This document shows, piece by piece, positions 22,814 through 32,058 of a stretch of DNA of 40,387 nucleotides. The DNA is from Bacteroidales bacterium (GTDB taxonomy: Bacteria > Bacteroidota > Bacteroidia > Bacteroidales > P3): the NCBI GenBank assembly GCA_031272705.1, contig JAISTG010000083.1, positions 1-40,387 on the forward strand. The letters are read 5' to 3'. The notes beneath the pieces are model-generated. The model saw only the letters and a list, made by a program, of their open reading frames with translations, had not been told where the DNA came from and made no database searches. The position numbers were made by a program, and so were the translations under genes. How positions within the stretch are numbered: the first letter of the stretch is position 1; each line of letters begins with the position of its first letter.

Positions 22814-24016
22814 TTACTCAACGTACAATAAAAATCCTTTGAGGTACTCCCCTTCGGGATGAAAAATATTCTGCGGATGGTCAGCGGCAGCCCCCAAAGA
22901 TTTAATAATTCTAACCTTGCGACCGGAAAGAGCAGCCGCCGAAAAAAGCATCACCGAAAACGCCTCGCTACTCACCACTCCCGAACAGGAAAAGGTAAAA
23001 AGCAACCCGCCGTGAGCAATCTTCGAAAGAGCAATGCAATTCAGTTCCCGATATGCCTTCACCGCCGCCTGCAAGTCTTTTTGATGCTTTGCAAAAGCAG
23101 GCGGATCCAGAATAATAATGTCGTATTCGTACTTTTTGACCTCATTCAAATACTTCGTAACATCGGCAACGATTTCATTATGTTTATCCTTGTATTTGTC
23201 TGTGTTATAATTGTTTATAGAGAGGTTTTGTTTGCATATTTCTATCGCCCGTTTAGATACATCTACGCTCGTAACGTATTCGGCGTTACCCCTCAGAGCC
23301 GCAAGGGAGAAGCCCCCGGTGTATGAGAAGGTATTCAAAACCCGTTTGCCGGCAGCCATCAACGACAGGAGGTTACGATTATCCCGCTGGTCAATAAAGA
23401 AGCCCGTTTTTTGTCCGCATTTGTAGTCAATGAGATACTTTATACCGTTTTCGAGGGCATATAATTCGTCGGGTACGTTCCCCAGTAAAAATTCGTTTTT
23501 TGAAGAAAATCCGCGGGGCAAAGTGGATGAAGATTTGTTGAATACGGCTTTACAGCGAACGCCCATCACCTTTTGAATAGCCATACAAATTGCTTCGCGG
23601 TGCAAATACATAAAAACGCTGTGGAACTGCACCACCAGCAAGCCGTCATAAAAATCCGCAATAAGCGAAGGCAAATTGTCGCCTTCCCCGTTCACCAACC
23701 GAAAGATGTCGGTAAATCCCTCATTAACAACCTTCACTGTCTGCCTGACCTTCACCGCCGCTTGCATATGTTCAATCCAGAAATTGTTGTCAATATCTCT
23801 GTTTTCGAAGGTCAATATCTTCACCGCAATAGAGTCATTCTGCCAAAAGCCTTTGGCTATAAATTTTTCGTCAATGGAATACACCGAAACAATGTCGCCT
23901 TCGTTAATTCCGTTGTCCGTTTCCTTCACTGCGCCGGAATAAACCCACGGATGAAAACGGTCAAGGGATTTTTCCTTACCTTTTTTCAGGATAATTTTTT
24001 TATTTTCTTTGTTCAT
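22814..24016 (-). CDS. rlmI: Class I SAM-dependent rRNA methyltransferase, RlmI-like
   Basis: The product (400 aa) has an N-terminal PUA-like domain (HPWVYSGAV near residue 22, GFWQNDSIAV near 56), a central EEHUD-like region and a Rossmann methyltransferase domain. The last shows VLNTFSYTGGFSLAAL (motif I), an acidic motif II and DPPAFAKH (motif IV). E. coli RlmI methylates C1962 of 23S rRNA; the same target is inferred here. It is the first gene of an operon with the flippase-like gene (no gap) and the YD-like gene. A -7 box lies at 24081-24088. Confidence 0.88.
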   Translation of the reverse strand: MNKENKKIILKKGKEKSLDRFHPWVYSGAVKETDNGINEGDIVSVYSIDEKFIAKGFWQNDSIAVKILTFENRDIDNNFWIEHMQAAVKVRQTVKVVNEGFTDIFRLVNGEGDNLPSLIADFYDGLLVVQFHSVFMYLHREAICMAIQKVMGVRCKAVFNKSSSTLPRGFSSKNEFLLGNVPDELYALENGIKYLIDYKCGQKTGFFIDQRDNRNLLSLMAAGKRVLNTFSYTGGFSLAALRGNAEYVTSVDVSKRAIEICKQNLSINNYNTDKYKDKHNEIVADVTKYLNEVKKYEYDIIILDPPAFAKHQKDLQAAVKAYRELNCIALSKIAHGGLLFTFSCSGVVSSEAFSVMLFSAAALSGRKVRIIKSLGAAADHPQNIFHPEGEYLKGFLLYVE

Positions 24017-24080
24017 TTTGTCGTTATTTAAAAGTAGAGAGATGAAGATAAAAAATTCTTTTAGGTTTGTTTTTCGGCGG

Positions 24081-24088
24081 CAAAGGTA
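24081..24088 (-). promoter_or_regulatory. -7 box for the rlmI-like operon
   Basis: Minus-strand TACCTTTG followed by C, 64 bases before the ATG; no -33 at normal spacing. Confidence 0.5.
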
Positions 24089-24148
24089 AGCAAAAGTTTA
24101 GGATAATACGGCATAAAAATGATAAAATTCACCGGCAAAGTATAGAGG

Positions 24149-25420
24149 TTACTTCCGAAGCCCCGAGTGATAACGGATAAATTGGGAAATATGATGCAAA
24201 ATATCGGGGTCAAGCGTCATATCAATATCAATGTACTCGCTCGGAAGTCCGGTGTTACATCTCTGAAACAGGTGATTACACTCCGAAAACGTAATTACCT
24301 GTAATGAATTATTTCCTTTCTTTTTGCCGAAATTCTGTTTGATGGCTTCCAAATTAGCATCTGCTACAATTTGTAAGTCTTTTAGTCCTTGCAGAATAAG
24401 TGTCGGTTGCCTCATATTTTGAAGGTAGTCGGCGGGATTAAGAGTAAGGAAAGTTTTAGTCCATTTATCCGTTGATTTATCAAGAGTTTTCGCTTGAATC
24501 GCAAGTAACTGCGACAAAGAATCTTGGCTAATGTCTGAAGCCTTTGCTATCGCCTCCAACTGCGACCGCAAAACCTCTCGTCCGTTAAGTCCCGGTGCAG
24601 CCAAAAGAACCGTATATTTAATTGTAGAGTCTTTACTTGCAATGATTTGTGCTATCAATCCGCCCTCACTATGTCCCAGCAAACCGATACGGGATTTATT
24701 GATTTTTGTATGTTTTTTCATTGCTGAAATAGCCGCTTCTACATCGGTAACATAATCTAATGTCGTTGCAGAAAGTAGTTTAGGGTCAGATGAATGGTAG
24801 CCTCTGTCATCAAAACGAAATACTGCCACACCGCATTTTGTTAAATGATCGGCGAGAATGAGGAAGGGTTTATGCCCGTAAATTTCCTCGTCACGATTTT
24901 GAATTCCACTGCCGGAAATAAGAATTACGCACGGAAAATTGCTGCCTCTTTTGGGCATCGTAAGCGTTCCCTTGAATTTGTAATTTGGTATCTTTGGATT
25001 TATAAACTCGACCTCTTCAACGAGATAGGGATATGGCGGATTGGGTGTTTGGGGTCTGTTGTAATGAAACTTCGCCTGCCTGCGAACAAACGTTAAATCC
25101 GTTTTTAGTAATCCCTGTTTGAACAAACCAATAATCGTATCCTCTCCGTGAAACCTGCCACGAAAGATTATATTCGCCGATTTCAACTGAAAAAGTAACG
25201 AATCCCCCTTTAAATATGCTTTATTTGCACGAAGAAGGCTATCTGTTTGAGAAGGAGAGCCAAAGAATAGCAAAAGAGAGTCCTTTTGGCTGTGCGTATA
25301 TTCTATTGTCAGGGGAAGTTTCTGGAAATTGTGTTCAATACTGCCTTCAAAAAAGCAGGTATCCTGAGCATTTACAACAATAACAACCATCATAAATGCA
25401 AAAAACAAAAAAATCTTCAT
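24149..25420 (-). CDS. Exported alpha/beta hydrolase
   Basis: The product (423 aa) has a signal peptide (about 1-19, ending NAQ), a beta-rich N-terminal domain of about 130 residues and a C-terminal alpha/beta-hydrolase domain. The nucleophile is S251 in GHSEGG. ILISGSGIQNRDE (oxyanion region) and FRFDDRGYHSS lie before it. A D in LQGLKDLQ and a late H in ECNHLF complete a plausible triad. Related Bacteroidota proteins are annotated as acyl-esterases or serine aminopeptidase-like hydrolases; the substrate is unknown. It lies 11 bases after pdxA and probably shares its transcript. Confidence 0.8.
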   Translation of the reverse strand: MKIFLFFAFMMVVIVVNAQDTCFFEGSIEHNFQKLPLTIEYTHSQKDSLLLFFGSPSQTDSLLRANKAYLKGDSLLFQLKSANIIFRGRFHGEDTIIGLFKQGLLKTDLTFVRRQAKFHYNRPQTPNPPYPYLVEEVEFINPKIPNYKFKGTLTMPKRGSNFPCVILISGSGIQNRDEEIYGHKPFLILADHLTKCGVAVFRFDDRGYHSSDPKLLSATTLDYVTDVEAAISAMKKHTKINKSRIGLLGHSEGGLIAQIIASKDSTIKYTVLLAAPGLNGREVLRSQLEAIAKASDISQDSLSQLLAIQAKTLDKSTDKWTKTFLTLNPADYLQNMRQPTLILQGLKDLQIVADANLEAIKQNFGKKKGNNSLQVITFSECNHLFQRCNTGLPSEYIDIDMTLDPDILHHISQFIRYHSGLRK

Positions 25421-25431
25421 AAAAAAACGGG

Positions 25432-26574
25432 TTACAAGTCTTGTTCTTCTTCTTTTTGTAGTTCTGCTGTCAAATCTTCGTCAATAACATTGGTTTTTTT
25501 TGCGAAAGGCAGGGGATTTGCGTTTAATTCATCGTATTCTTTCCGATTTTTAATTATATCACACGCTAAAAATACTGCATTGCGGAAACTTTGAGCTGAA
25601 GCCTGATTTTTCCCGGCGATTTCATACGCCGTGCCATGTGCAGGAGAGGTGCGCACAAATGGCAAACCTGCTGTAAAATTCACGCCCTCAGTAAAACTCA
25701 TCAACTTAAAAGGAATAAGCCCCTGGTCATGATACAGAGCAAGCACGCCATCAAAGTTATTTATCGCATTTGAAGCAAAGAAACCGTCCGCAGGATAAGG
25801 ACCAAAAACCAACATTCCCTTATCAAACAGTTCTTTAATAATAGGAGAAATAATCTTTTGGTCTTCATCGCCATTAAGCCCGTAATCACCCGCATGAGGA
25901 TTAAGAGCAAGCACTGCAATTTTCGGCATACGGATACAAAAATCCCGTTTAAGTGATTCATTAAAAATACGTAATTTTTTTCGCAATAAATCTCTCGTAA
26001 TTGCTTTGGGAACATCTGCAAGTGCCAAATGATTAGTCATAATTCCGATATGAATCTTGTTAGATGTCATAATCATAAGGCTATCTTCAACATTAAATTT
26101 CCTTGTCAGGTATTCGGTATGACCCGGAAACTTAAAATTCTCACTTTGAATGGCTTTTTTGTTTATTGGATTGGTTACAATGGCATCAAGTTTGCCCGCC
26201 ATTAAATCCTCACACGCCATATCCAAACTCATTGCTGCAAGTTTTCCTCCGGTTTCTGTTGGTTGTCCGATGTCTATTTTAACCTCTTCCTGTATGATAT
26301 TTAAGATATTAAACTTGTTAGCCTCCGCCTGATTCGGATAACGTATGTTAATAAAAGAAAAATCCGGTACTTGCGTCAGTTTCTTGTGATACGAAAGAAC
26401 TTTTGATGAACCGTAAAGAATTGGAGTACAATGTTCCATAGTCCTGCTGTCGTAAAAGCATTTCAACATTACTTCGTAACCAATGCCGTTTATGTCTCCT
26501 TGAGAAATGCCGAGTTTCAATCCACCTCTTTCTTTTTTCTTAAATCTGTTGTATGTTTTGTCGTTATTCATCAT
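25432..26574 (-). CDS. pdxA: 4-hydroxythreonine-4-phosphate dehydrogenase
   Basis: PdxA oxidises 4-phosphohydroxy-L-threonine in the DXP-dependent pathway to pyridoxal phosphate. The opening GISQGDINGIGYE, the metal ligands H152 (GHTEYL), H227 (LNPHAGD) and H282 (YHDQGLIPFK), and the segment VRTSPAHGTAYEIAG are all present. At 380 aa it is longer than the usual 330 or so, because of about 20 extra N-terminal residues and a charged C-terminal tail (ELQKEEEQDL). No pdxJ is in the window. The gene heads a minus-strand pair with the hydrolase and is divergent from the sulfatase-type gene. Confidence 0.94.
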   Translation of the reverse strand: MMNNDKTYNRFKKKERGGLKLGISQGDINGIGYEVMLKCFYDSRTMEHCTPILYGSSKVLSYHKKLTQVPDFSFINIRYPNQAEANKFNILNIIQEEVKIDIGQPTETGGKLAAMSLDMACEDLMAGKLDAIVTNPINKKAIQSENFKFPGHTEYLTRKFNVEDSLMIMTSNKIHIGIMTNHLALADVPKAITRDLLRKKLRIFNESLKRDFCIRMPKIAVLALNPHAGDYGLNGDEDQKIISPIIKELFDKGMLVFGPYPADGFFASNAINNFDGVLALYHDQGLIPFKLMSFTEGVNFTAGLPFVRTSPAHGTAYEIAGKNQASAQSFRNAVFLACDIIKNRKEYDELNANPLPFAKKTNVIDEDLTAELQKEEEQDL

Positions 26575-26607
26575 TAAATTATTTTATTTTATTGTTTTTT
26601 GCGATTG

Positions 26608-26615
26608 CAAAGGTA
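26608..26615 (-). promoter_or_regulatory. -7 box for pdxA
   Basis: Minus-strand TACCTTTG followed by C, 33 bases before the pdxA ATG. Confidence 0.5.
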
Positions 26616-26669
26616 CAATAATTGTTCAAATAAGCAGTACTTTATTTCAAAAATTTATTTATCAATTAT

Positions 26670-26753
26670 TATAATTTGATTCTATCGTTCTGTAATCAAA
26701 TTCTATAATTCTGTAATTTGATTATAAAACGATAGAATTTGATTTCAAGAATC
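26670..26753. repeat. 21-bp tandem repeat array, locus G
   Basis: Four units in exact register at 26670, 26691, 26712 and 26733 use the same AATTTGATT/AATCAAATT word as the arrays at 9630 and 35157; unit 2 is flipped relative to the others. The array lies between two divergent promoters (26608-26615 minus, 26790-26797 plus), so here it cannot be a terminator for either flanking gene. Confidence 0.9.
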
Positions 26754-26789
26754 TAAATAGGCGTTTAGGATTGATTAAAAGAAAAATTG

Positions 26790-26797
26790 TACTTTTG
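26790..26797 (+). promoter_or_regulatory. -7 box for LtaS/MdoB-type gene
   Basis: TACTTTTG followed by C, 22 bases before the ATG at 26820. An upstream TTG start at 26787 would overlap the box and is rejected. Confidence 0.55.
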
Positions 26798-26819
26798 CAA
26801 ACAGAAAAATCTAATTTTA

Positions 26820-28628
26820 ATGAAACGAATCATTTTTTTAATACTTATTTATCTGTACTGGATAGCAGTTTTTGTGATAGAGAAACCTGTGTTTATGCTT
26901 TTTAATTGCGTGAAACAGGCTAAATTTATTGATTATATGGAGGTTCTTTGGCACGGATTGAGTTTGGACATTGTAACATCGGCATATCTAACCGTTATTC
27001 CTTTCATTTTAATAATCCTTTCCATTTGGATTAGATTTGATATAAAGAAAGTAATACGGATTTATTGTATTGTGATTTCGGTGATTATTGCTCTCATCTT
27101 TGCTATTGATAACACGTTATATACTTACTGGAATTTCCGTCTTGATGAAACGGCATTGTTTTACTTACAGTATCCAAAGGATGCAATGAGTAGTGTAACG
27201 TGGTTTGATATTGCTAAAACTACAGCGGTTTTTGTGCCATATCTTGCCTTGATATTACTTTTTTACAAACTCATTACAAAAAAATATAAAGTCCCTTATC
27301 TTGTAATTATTCGGCATAAAATTTGGCAAACTATTATTTTTGTCTGTCTGATGCCTGTGTTGTTTATTGCCATTCGTGGTGGTATAACTACCGCAACGGC
27401 AAATGTTGGAATGGTTTATTACAGCAACAATCAATATCTTAATCATTCGGCAATCAATCCTCTGTTTAATCTTATTTATTCTTTGATTTATGAGGAGAAT
27501 TTCGCAGAGGAATTCAATTTTTTTACGGAAACAGAGCGACAAAATGAATTTAATGCTCTTTCAAAATACGATAAATCTACACAGGAATCAATTCTTACAA
27601 CCACCAGACCAAATATTTTAATTATTGTATTAGAGAGTTTTTCGGCAGGATTTGTAGAGGTTTTGGGTGGAGAAAAGAATGCGACGCCCAATTTGAACTC
27701 TTTGAGCAGAGAAGGAGTGTTTTTCACTAATTGTTATGCTAATTCATTCCGTACGGACAGAGGTTTGGTTGCAATACTCAATGCTTATCTCGGACAGCCA
27801 ACAACTTCCATAATGAAATATCCTTCCAAAAGCCAAACGCTTCCTTCAATTGCCAAAACGTTGAAAGCCGTTGGATATGATAATACAATGCTTTATGGTG
27901 GGGATATAAACTTTACCAATATGCAAAGTTATTTTTACTCTTCGGGATATGACGTAATTATTTCCGACAAAGATTTTCCTCTTTCACAACGTGCAAGTAA
28001 ATGGGGAGTTAATGACGGAACAACTTTTGAATACTTATATAATAACTTGTTGAAACGTAACAAACAAAGGCATTGGCAAACAACCTTCCTTACATTAAGT
28101 AGTCATGAACCGTTTGATGTACCTTTCAAACATTTTGAAGACCCTTTTGTAAATTCCATAGCCTATACCGACAGTTGTATTGGAAATTTCGTTACGAGGT
28201 TAAAGCAATCGGATTTATGGCAAAACCTTCTTATTATTTTTGTTGCAGACCATGGAACGGCTTTTCCCAAGGGAACTCGTTACTATGAACCGAATCGTTT
28301 TCATATTCCAATGCTTTGGATTGGCGGAGCGGTTAAAGAGCCGATGATTATTAACAAAATATGCAATCAAACAGACCTTGCGGCAACGCTTTTGAACCAA
28401 ATGAAACTACCATATAACGATTTCATTTTCAGTAAGGACGTATTGGATAAAAATAGTCCCGAATACGCTATATTCACATATAATAATGGCTTTGGTTTTG
28501 TTGATTCTACCGGAGTCAGTGTCTTTGATAACAACAGCAATAAAGTACTTATGAATCAGGATTCAACCCGTATAAAAAAAGGGAAAGTCCTCCTGCAAAC
28601 GCTTTACAACGATTTAAGCAAACGCTAA
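26820..28628 (+). CDS. LtaS/MdoB-type phosphoglycerol transferase family protein
   Basis: The product (602 aa) is an inner-membrane protein of the alkaline-phosphatase superfamily. About five helices fill the first 200 residues. An external sulfatase-fold domain follows with N265-ILIIVLE-S (metal Glu272), the likely nucleophile T312 in SFRTDRG, the HEPFDVP segment and V-A-D477-H478-G. Relatives transfer phosphoglycerol or phosphoethanolamine to glycans or lipids; the substrate here is unknown. I start at 26820 (MKRIIFLIL) because the longer frame begins upstream of the -7 box. The stop codon sits inside a perfect inverted repeat (28623-28647). Confidence 0.85.
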   Translation: MKRIIFLILIYLYWIAVFVIEKPVFMLFNCVKQAKFIDYMEVLWHGLSLDIVTSAYLTVIPFILIILSIWIRFDIKKVIRIYCIVISVIIALIFAIDNTLYTYWNFRLDETALFYLQYPKDAMSSVTWFDIAKTTAVFVPYLALILLFYKLITKKYKVPYLVIIRHKIWQTIIFVCLMPVLFIAIRGGITTATANVGMVYYSNNQYLNHSAINPLFNLIYSLIYEENFAEEFNFFTETERQNEFNALSKYDKSTQESILTTTRPNILIIVLESFSAGFVEVLGGEKNATPNLNSLSREGVFFTNCYANSFRTDRGLVAILNAYLGQPTTSIMKYPSKSQTLPSIAKTLKAVGYDNTMLYGGDINFTNMQSYFYSSGYDVIISDKDFPLSQRASKWGVNDGTTFEYLYNNLLKRNKQRHWQTTFLTLSSHEPFDVPFKHFEDPFVNSIAYTDSCIGNFVTRLKQSDLWQNLLIIFVADHGTAFPKGTRYYEPNRFHIPMLWIGGAVKEPMIINKICNQTDLAATLLNQMKLPYNDFIFSKDVLDKNSPEYAIFTYNNGFGFVDSTGVSVFDNNSNKVLMNQDSTRIKKGKVLLQTLYNDLSKR

Positions 28629-28730
28629 AAAAGTTACTTTTTTAGCGTTTTCCGGTAGTAAACCGGTTTGCGAGTAACTTTTTTAGCGTTTTCCGGTAGT
28701 AAAATGTTTTGCGAGTTACTTTTTTACTTT
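28623..28730. repeat. Inverted repeat over a stop codon followed by 41-bp tandem repeats, locus H
   Basis: CGCTAAAAAAGT (28623-28634) and ACTTTTTTAGCG (28636-28647) are perfect reverse complements, one base apart; the TAA at 28626-28628 is in the left arm. Then ACTTTTTTAGCGTTTTCCGG recurs at 28677, 41 bases after 28636, and a partial third copy follows. CCGGT/ACCGG can pair inside the unit. The region lies between converging genes and could act as a two-way terminator. The 41-base period reads as 21 plus 20. Confidence 0.85.
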
Positions 28731-28776
28731 TTCCAAGAAGTTGAAATAGATGAAACAGATTTGGATAATTAGGTTT

Positions 28777-29874
28777 CTAATCTCCAAATTCCATTCCTAA
28801 TCCCTTGGCAGTAAGTACCAAACGACTGTCAGGAGATACTAAGTGCGGTTCTTTAAGGGCTTCTTCAAAAGGAACTGCCACCACATCAGGATGGCGATAT
28901 GCAACCATATTGCCCCAAAGTCCTTTATACGCAAGTTCAAACGCCGCAACTCCAAATTCAGACGCAAGAACTCGGTCATAAGCAATCGGTGTTCCGCCAC
29001 GTTGCAGGTGTCCCAAAAGCGTAACCCGTATATCGTGCCGAACTCCCGCCGCTATCAACTCCTGCTTCAAAGTCCAACCGATACCACCCAGCATAAAATT
29101 CTCATAACCAACCTCATTTGAGACAGCACCTACCTTCTTGCCTTTGGAATTTACCGCTCCTTCGGCAACAACAATAATACAAAATCCACGACCCTTGCGA
29201 TAACGAGTTTCAATCTTTGCTTTCAAATTTTCAACCTCATAAGGAATCTCCGGAATGAGGCAAATATCGGCACCACCCGCTATTGCCGCATTAAGAGCAA
29301 TCCAACCCGCATCACGCCCCATAACCTCAAGAATAAAAACACGATTATGACTTGCAGCAGTTGTAACAAGTTTATCCACAGCTTCAGTTGCTATCTGAAC
29401 AGCCGTTTGAAATCCAAAAGTATAATCCGTTGATGATAAATCATTGTCTATTGTTTTGGGAACATTTATCACATTCAAACCCTTATCCGCTAATGCTTTT
29501 GAAATACGTAGAGACCCGTCACCACCAATGTTTATCACACCCTTAATATCCATATATTGCAGGCGACGAAGCATTTCATCGGAACGGTCAATCGTGGTCC
29601 AAGTGCCGTCATTCGGATTCTGCACCGGATAAGCAAAAGGTCCGCCCTTGTTAGTAGTACCGATTATAGTGCCACCCTGAACAAGAATACCGGCAACCTT
29701 GGATTCGTCCAAAATAACTACTTCCGCAGGGTCTTTAAGTACTCCATTAAAGGATTCTATTGAACCTACTATCTCCCAATCCTTTTCTTGAGATGCACGC
29801 TTCACTATTGCTCTAATGACAGCGTTAAGTCCGGGGCAATCACCTCCCCCTGTTAAAACCAAAAGTCTATTCAT
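28777..29874 (-). CDS. pfkA: 6-phosphofructokinase
   Basis: PFK phosphorylates fructose 6-phosphate in glycolysis. Seen: GGGDCPGLNAVIR (9-21), GGDGS (117-121), PKTIDND (139-145), the catalytic DND, and MGRDAGWIA. Family knowledge: the residue at E. coli position 104 is Gly in ATP enzymes and Asp in PPi enzymes, and position 124 is Gly or Lys respectively. Here the equivalents are G120 and K140. That mixed pair is known from ATP-dependent long PFKs of the actinobacterial type, so ATP is the likelier donor. Length is 365 aa. The gene has its own promoter and is followed by converging repeats. Confidence 0.92.
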   Translation of the reverse strand: MNRLLVLTGGGDCPGLNAVIRAIVKRASQEKDWEIVGSIESFNGVLKDPAEVVILDESKVAGILVQGGTIIGTTNKGGPFAYPVQNPNDGTWTTIDRSDEMLRRLQYMDIKGVINIGGDGSLRISKALADKGLNVINVPKTIDNDLSSTDYTFGFQTAVQIATEAVDKLVTTAASHNRVFILEVMGRDAGWIALNAAIAGGADICLIPEIPYEVENLKAKIETRYRKGRGFCIIVVAEGAVNSKGKKVGAVSNEVGYENFMLGGIGWTLKQELIAAGVRHDIRVTLLGHLQRGGTPIAYDRVLASEFGVAAFELAYKGLWGNMVAYRHPDVVAVPFEEALKEPHLVSPDSRLVLTAKGLGMEFGD

Positions 29875-29904
29875 AAAATTAAAGATATTAAAATTTCAAG
29901 TCGG

Positions 29905-29912
29905 CAAAGATA
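29905..29912 (-). promoter_or_regulatory. -7 box for pfkA
   Basis: Minus-strand TATCTTTG followed by C, 30 bases before the ATG. It lies in the short gap after the Plug gene. Confidence 0.5.
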
Positions 29913-29927
29913 ACAAAATATCCAAAA

Positions 29928-31178
29928 TTAGAACTTCGTTACCACAGAGGTATAGCCTGCAAGGCTGTCATGAGTATCTCCCGGCTTGCGATAATAGGCT
30001 AAAATTCGGTAAGTATTGTTTGTTTCGCTGTGAGACCCTTCTGCCTTTAAGAATGTGGCAGAACGTGAGTTGGAAGGGTAGAAGAGGATTGCGTAATCGT
30101 AGAATCCCTGTTTTAAGAAAAGGCTTAATCTATAGGCTTTGAGGTCTTTATCGTAGGACATTTTGTTCTGTTCCGTTAAATGCCAGTCTGTCAGTTCGCC
30201 AACTATGTAATAACTTCCTTCAAGGCTTATTTGCGTTGGAAAAGTGAAATGAACCCAGCAATAATCCGAAGTTATGTCAAAATTATCCATGTAATCGTTC
30301 CTTATATAAAACGCTCCGTCCAAATCACCAGCCGAAATATAAGGAGAATGGCTTCTATCCGGTTCATTAACCAAAAATGCCTGATTTTCATCATTTATAT
30401 AGTCAATCTTACGCACCCGACTACTACGAGAACGTAAAGATGTGATGTCAAAATTCCTGAATTCGTTGCCGCCTTCAAACTCATTACACGGAAAAAACGA
30501 ATAATCCAACGACTGACCTTTTGTTTGCCTCATTTGAAGCAGTGCCTTGTTGTCTCTACGTCCGTTTTGCATAACGAGAACCTTTATATTAGTGTTAGGA
30601 TTATAAAAAGAAAATCCGTCAGTCGGCGTAAGGCTTACGTCAATCTCCTGATTATAACGCTGAGTGGCAGGATTACGAGCCTGAAAAACCGATGCCTGAA
30701 CAAAAGCCGAATTATCACAAACATAAAAATAACGTGTCAGTATCACCTTATCCTCTTCGTATTCATTGAAAACCTTTAAGAGATAATTTCCCGACCGTAT
30801 GAACTTAATATTATAAGGTATGACCAATTCATAATGTACGTATCGCTGCAATGTATTAAAGGATTGTGCGTAGGATTCAAGCATTCCGGTTTCAAATCCT
30901 TCAATGTATTCCATTGGTTGTAAGTCGCTTTGTGTCCAGTCGGCATTACAGTGAATTATTTTGAACTCATATCGGTGAGGTTCGTTGCTTAATTCGTCAA
31001 ATTTCAGCACAAGTCGTTTGCTGTCCTCAATATCAATAACCGGAAACGAAAAATCCGTACCTTCAACCTCCATCTTAACGGATTTAATCAGCGGATTATA
31101 AATTTTTTCTTCAAATCGGCTCTGGGCATTTGTTGATGCGGCGAGCAGAAGTATCGTTATATAAATAAATTTCTTCAT
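29928..31178 (-). CDS. Type IX secretion system Plug protein (DUF5103)
   Basis: The product (416 aa) has a signal peptide (1-19, ending NAQ). A DUF5103 body follows with HRYEFKIIHCNADW, YIEGFETG and, toward the end, an immunoglobulin-like GELTDWHL segment. In the structure of the SprA translocon, a DUF5103 protein plugs the channel from the periplasm; I assign the same role by family. No other T9SS gene lies in the window, as expected because T9SS genes are scattered. A -7 box is at 31209-31216. It stands alone, with pfkA separately promoted downstream. Confidence 0.85.
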   Translation of the reverse strand: MKKFIYITILLLAASTNAQSRFEEKIYNPLIKSVKMEVEGTDFSFPVIDIEDSKRLVLKFDELSNEPHRYEFKIIHCNADWTQSDLQPMEYIEGFETGMLESYAQSFNTLQRYVHYELVIPYNIKFIRSGNYLLKVFNEYEEDKVILTRYFYVCDNSAFVQASVFQARNPATQRYNQEIDVSLTPTDGFSFYNPNTNIKVLVMQNGRRDNKALLQMRQTKGQSLDYSFFPCNEFEGGNEFRNFDITSLRSRSSRVRKIDYINDENQAFLVNEPDRSHSPYISAGDLDGAFYIRNDYMDNFDITSDYCWVHFTFPTQISLEGSYYIVGELTDWHLTEQNKMSYDKDLKAYRLSLFLKQGFYDYAILFYPSNSRSATFLKAEGSHSETNNTYRILAYYRKPGDTHDSLAGYTSVVTKF

Positions 31179-31208
31179 TTTAATAATTTATTACTTTGTT
31201 TCGGGATG

Positions 31209-31216
31209 CAAAAATA
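31209..31216 (-). promoter_or_regulatory. -7 box for Plug gene
   Basis: Minus-strand TATTTTTG followed by C, 30 bases before the ATG. Confidence 0.45.
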
Positions 31217-31269
31217 GTATTTTATTTTCATAAAAAGCAGTATGGGTATGCCGAAATGAGAAAAAATTG

Positions 31270-31277
31270 TAATTTTG
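31270..31277 (+). promoter_or_regulatory. -7 box for SDR/aminotransferase unit
   Basis: TAATTTTG followed by CACCC, 25 bases before the SDR ATG; divergent from the Plug promoter, with no clear -33. Confidence 0.5.
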
Positions 31278-31302
31278 CACCCTTAAACAAAAAAGATATA
31301 AA

Positions 31303-32055
31303 ATGATAACATTGGTAACGGGTGCAACGTCAGGAATAGGCGAAGCAACAGCAAAAGCATTTGCAGGACTGGGACATAATTTGATTGTAACAGGTCGTAG
31401 AAACGACAGATTACAAAAATTAAAAAAAGAATTGGAAGCGTTAAACGTTGAAGTACTGACGCTTAATTTTGATGTAAGGAATCGCAAAGAGGTAGAAACC
31501 ACTCTTAAATCCCTTCCGGACAAATGGCAAGAGGTGGATATTCTTGTAAATAATGCAGGGCTTGCCGCAGGAAAAGAACCCATTATGAACGGAAACCCTG
31601 ATGACTGGGAACAAATGATAGATACCAACATTAAAGGGTTACTTTATGTAAGTAGAACGGTTCTTCCGCTAATGTGTGCGAGACGTAAGGGACATATTAT
31701 TAACATCTGTTCCATTGCAGGTAAGGAGGTTTATGCCGAAGGGGGAGTTTATTGTGCTTCAAAGGCGGCTGTTGATTTTCTTTCAAAGAGTATGCGGATT
31801 GATGCTTTGCCTTATGGTATTAAAATAACGAATGTGTGTCCGGGAGCGGTAGAAACCGAATTTTCTATGGTACGTTTCAAGGGTGATACGCAGAAAGCCG
31901 CTGCTACATATAAAGGGTTCAAGCCTTTAACGGCGAAAGATGTAGCCCAAACAATTATCTATTGCAGTACTTTGCCACCTCACGTAAATATAAATGACCT
32001 CGTGCTTATGCCAACGGCACAGGCAAATGCTACAACTTTTTTTAGAAGCGAATAA
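31303..32055 (+). CDS. SDR-family oxidoreductase, YdfG-like
   Basis: The product (250 aa) is a classical short-chain dehydrogenase: TGATSGIG (6-13), NNAG (83-86), catalytic S137 and Y150-x-x-x-K154 in YCASKAA. GRRNDR just after strand 2 favours NADP. The sequence resembles E. coli YdfG, which oxidises L-serine, L-allo-threonine and other 3-hydroxy acids; that substrate range is inferred. The aminotransferase starts 3 bases after the stop, so the pair is co-transcribed and may act on related amino-acid intermediates. Confidence 0.88.
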   Translation: MITLVTGATSGIGEATAKAFAGLGHNLIVTGRRNDRLQKLKKELEALNVEVLTLNFDVRNRKEVETTLKSLPDKWQEVDILVNNAGLAAGKEPIMNGNPDDWEQMIDTNIKGLLYVSRTVLPLMCARRKGHIINICSIAGKEVYAEGGVYCASKAAVDFLSKSMRIDALPYGIKITNVCPGAVETEFSMVRFKGDTQKAAATYKGFKPLTAKDVAQTIIYCSTLPPHVNINDLVLMPTAQANATTFFRSE

Positions 32056-32058
32056 ACT

